From: Hofstenia miamia
Taxonomy: Eukaryota; Xenacoelomorpha; Acoela; Hofsteniidae
Assembly: GCA_900660155.1 (NCBI GenBank)
Contig: CABFPE010001148.1
Location: 6,294 to 70,293, forward strand
Reading direction: 5' to 3'
Length of the DNA stretch: 64,000 nucleotides
A model generated the notes under the pieces. It was given only the letters and a program-made list of their open reading frames with translations. It was not told the DNA's origin and ran no database searches. The position numbers and the translations under genes were made by a program. Shown here piece after piece: positions 60,675 through 64,000 of the stretch. Position 1 is the stretch's first letter; each line of letters begins with the position of its first letter.

Positions 60675-63600
60675 CCCGTGAGAAAATGCTTTGGTGCAAA
60701 AGTTATTCAAATTTAAAAGCTTCACTTTGAAACTTCTAAAAATGTGCACAGACGCGTATTTAAAAAGGGTGCTGCGGGTATCTATAATAATCAAGGGTTG
60801 AAGAGTGAATGTTGATCTATAGAATAAATACTGACATTAAAAATGAATTCAAAAGGGAATAATTCCATAGTAGCAATATAATAGTTACAGACATTTTAAA
60901 ATTTTCATCTATTTACCATATTTTGCAAAGTAGTTTGGGACACGGGACACCCATTTCTTCTACAAAAATCCCAAAAATGTCATTGGCTAAACACCACTTT
61001 CGAGGAGAGAAGCCCTGTCTCATTACCACAGGCATATGTATTAATTGATAGCAACAACAGAAATTCTCGCCCATGCCTGGTGATTGTGAATAACATAGGG
61101 AAACGAAATTCGACTCAGGATTATTGAATGAATATTAACAGCATAGATTTAAAATAAGTCAAATAAATTAAGATAACACGTTGCTGTAAATATTTATTCA
61201 AAAGTTAAATCATAATCTTAACTGTTGATAACTTACGTAAGCCTATGAAAACCAATTGAACTCACATTTCAAAATAAAATCACATTTATCTAGCATTGAA
61301 ATAAAAAGGTCATAAAGTGTGTTGTTGCACAAACGTAATTATTTTGAAATTATTTTTGTAATATTTACACTCATAAATCCTAGGTTGAAAATATTTACCA
61401 TAGGGTGCTAATTTTTTTTCAAAGAAATAGTGTTCTAGGCTTATTTCGTGGAAACACTGAACTTTCTGTAGTAATGTTTCAGATAATCTGAAAACTTCTA
61501 AACAGTGACTTCTATTGACCTTCTTAAAAACGTTCCATAACCATTATAAGTTGACTAAAAATTAAAAAAATTAAGTCATAATGTTATAAAGTTTGAAGAT
61601 GAGAACACTAGTTCTGAGGAATGCAAGAACAGTGAATTACAGTTGAATAGCATTTAGATTTTAAGCAGAGTAATGATAGCGTTGTAATTGCCAAACAATG
61701 GCTTTGAAGTCAAGCGATTTAAGTGAATAATATATTTGCACTTAGGCATCACACAGCTATGTTAACAGCATGTCTATCATTGTTCAATCAACTATTTACT
61801 ATCAGAAAGATGTTTAAATTAATTTGACATGTAAATCAATTGACATTACGTAGTCAAATGTTAATCACAGCGATATTTTGAAAGAAACCATGCAAGATAA
61901 AGAGAACGGCGATGCGCAAAAAGAATTAACCGTTGATGATGCAAACACTATAAGGCATAACTGTTAAAAAATCGTGAAAAGCGCAGAAATACATAAGAAC
62001 ATTTCAACAGCATTACTGTTAAATAACTACAACTGTTCTACGCTTAAAAATGCGTGGGTTGTGAGAAACATTTCCTCTCAAATCATGATTATCGAATAAT
62101 TCAAGATTTTAAACTGAATTTCACTGGCGACGCCAGTGTGCAAATTTTTGAAGCACTAGTAAAAAGGAACGGCCGCTGGTAATTATACTTGCAAATTTCA
62201 AAAACCAGATACTTTCGAAGCTTGTTTTTCATAAACAATTATATTGGGTGCGAATAAACATGCTAATATTTTTTTTATAAAAAAGAGAATCTTCTAATTT
62301 TATTGATTTTGTCAAATTAAGTTTTAGAACAGCATTTATGGTTAACGACTGAAACGCCTGTTGAACTATAAACACCACCTACGGTAAACCACGTAATCTT
62401 GAAAATCCGCACATAAAAGGAATTTCAATTTAAACTTAATTATTTTCTCAACAATTTAGAAAAGTCGAAAATTAATTTTCTACTTACAAGAACACCTCCT
62501 ATATTTGGATCGAACAAAATTTAAAAATTCTTATACTAAAGAAATGCCGCCGGCAATGAACTAAAATGGACAAGTAGTTGAAATCTCATTTGTACAGCAC
62601 TTCAAGTTCAATTGAAGCACAAATGGCATTGAAAACCAGCACTACAAATGCTACAGATGCGGAAAATGTGTAAACTCTCGTTCACCTCACTGCCTTACCA
62701 AAATAATTCCCATTGTTCAGTCTACAAAGTTCACAATATGCTTAAACTACGGTTTTTATTCTAATATAAAGCACCCGCAGCAATTCCGATTAACAAAAAC
62801 ATGCTCCACACGTTCATCATTGATAAAAAATGTACATCGAACTACAAATTCAGAATGATAATAATAATAGTAGCAATAACTAATATATTTTTCTTTGAAA
62901 TATTATTATTTTTATTATTATTGTTTTTATGGCACTGAAATCACTATTATAATGCTTCAAATACACTCACCTGAAGTATTTTAACGGTCCTGTATACTTT
63001 TGCCTGGCCATGATAATGATGCTTTCTATTATTATTACTATCAAGAAAGTTTTTATATAAACGATTGGTTTAGTTGGTCTATTTATAATAGACTAAATAC
63101 CTATTGGAATCCATTTTGAAATTGGATCATCTAACCACATCTTGCGAATTTTTTTAATACGCAGCGAATAATGCGAAAATTGAATTCGGACCAGCTTTAT
63201 TCTGTTTTATACAAGAACAAGATCGAATATTATTAAGACATGGTATGAAAGTTTATTAATTTAAGAAAAATTCTAAGAGCGGGAAAGTTGTTCAAATGTG
63301 TAGATAGCTGTTTGTTATCATCAAATTAGTCCTTTAATAGAAAACTATATCAATATGAAAGGAGATAATATATTCAGCGCGCTTAAAGAATTACATAAAT
63401 AATATTTAGCGCAATTACATAATTAAAATTACTAGAATTCAGCGCACTTATAGCAAAGGAATTACTGCTATGTTCTACAACCAATGGTCCTAACTAGTGT
63501 TCAGCGGTTTCAAAAATATGAGCGATTTCGGTTTATTAGCTAACTACTATTGGGATTACCAAGGGAAAAATAGCTTATTAAAGTATATTTTTATAACACT

Positions 63601-64000
63601 AAATTAAGTCGTTAATCAACTTGATACCACCGACACCTAGTTCTAACTTGCTGAATATGCAGCGTTCCATAGCAAAGCTAGTCGCAAAGTTTTGATGAAA
63701 TGGAATGAAAATTGACACCAAATAATGGAAAGGACACTGAAAATCGTTTATTCAGAGGCACACAATAAAATTATAATAAGTGGACAAACAATATACTAAT
63801 ACAGTCAAACTTCTTTTTAGGTGGAATATTCTGCGCGTTATACTCGAATGAATACTTAATGAAGAACTATTATTGATAGTTGACTTTCAATTTGTTGTTA
63901 CAGTATAAAAATTTAAACTGTAGAAAAGTCATTCTCAACAATTTGTTTGAGTAAGTAGTCTTGTCTTAAAAGTTCACTGAACAGAAACTGACAGGTTTTT

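Larger units (their letters stand above)
43801..64000. other. Right part of the window: no gene recognised
   Basis: This is AT-rich DNA with small transposons, microsatellites and contig joins listed separately. Open frames at 44849, 46795, 51653, 55249 and 58213 show no motif I recognise. The interval probably belongs to a long first intron or to the 5' flank of the PDE7-like gene, or to spacer DNA; the sequence does not decide. Confidence 0.5.

Overview
This is AT-rich animal DNA with dispersed GT-AG introns, one long multi-exon gene, abundant class II transposons and microsatellites. No ribosomal RNA, tRNA, CRISPR or bacterial-type operon was recognised. The gene structure, the Tc1/hAT complement and a degenerate TTAGGG-like tract point to an invertebrate metazoan; I cannot name the phylum. 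Single N characters sit at several contig joins, and the sequence beside them often looks like assembly error.

The one gene I can support is a PDE7-type 3',5'-cyclic nucleotide phosphodiesterase on the minus strand. Nine exons lie between 33139 and 3803, with all splice phases compatible. They encode about 705 residues: an N-terminal part with the LGDV segment of PDE7, a full catalytic domain with all metal ligands and the purine-clamping Gln/Phe, and a roughly 295-residue Ser/Pro-rich tail longer than in mammalian PDE7. The first exon(s) and promoter are not identified; they may lie in 33140-64000 or beyond it.

Layout: 1-3802 is downstream of the gene and holds two degraded element-derived coding fossils. 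3803-33139 is the gene. Its largest intron (10131-21917) is about 77% transposon: an old hAT-like element (11361-16283) carrying two Tc1 insertions, one with an apparently intact intron-containing transposase; a decayed autonomous hAT (16611-19460); and a third Tc1-type element (20267-21543). 33140-64000 is non-coding as far as I can tell and holds microsatellites, four small inverted-repeat elements with recognisable target duplications, a tiny palindromic insertion, and several suspicious contig joins.

The genes do not form a pathway here. The biology is one cyclic-nucleotide hydrolase gene whose introns have been colonised by DNA transposons. I found no convincing undescribed multi-gene system.
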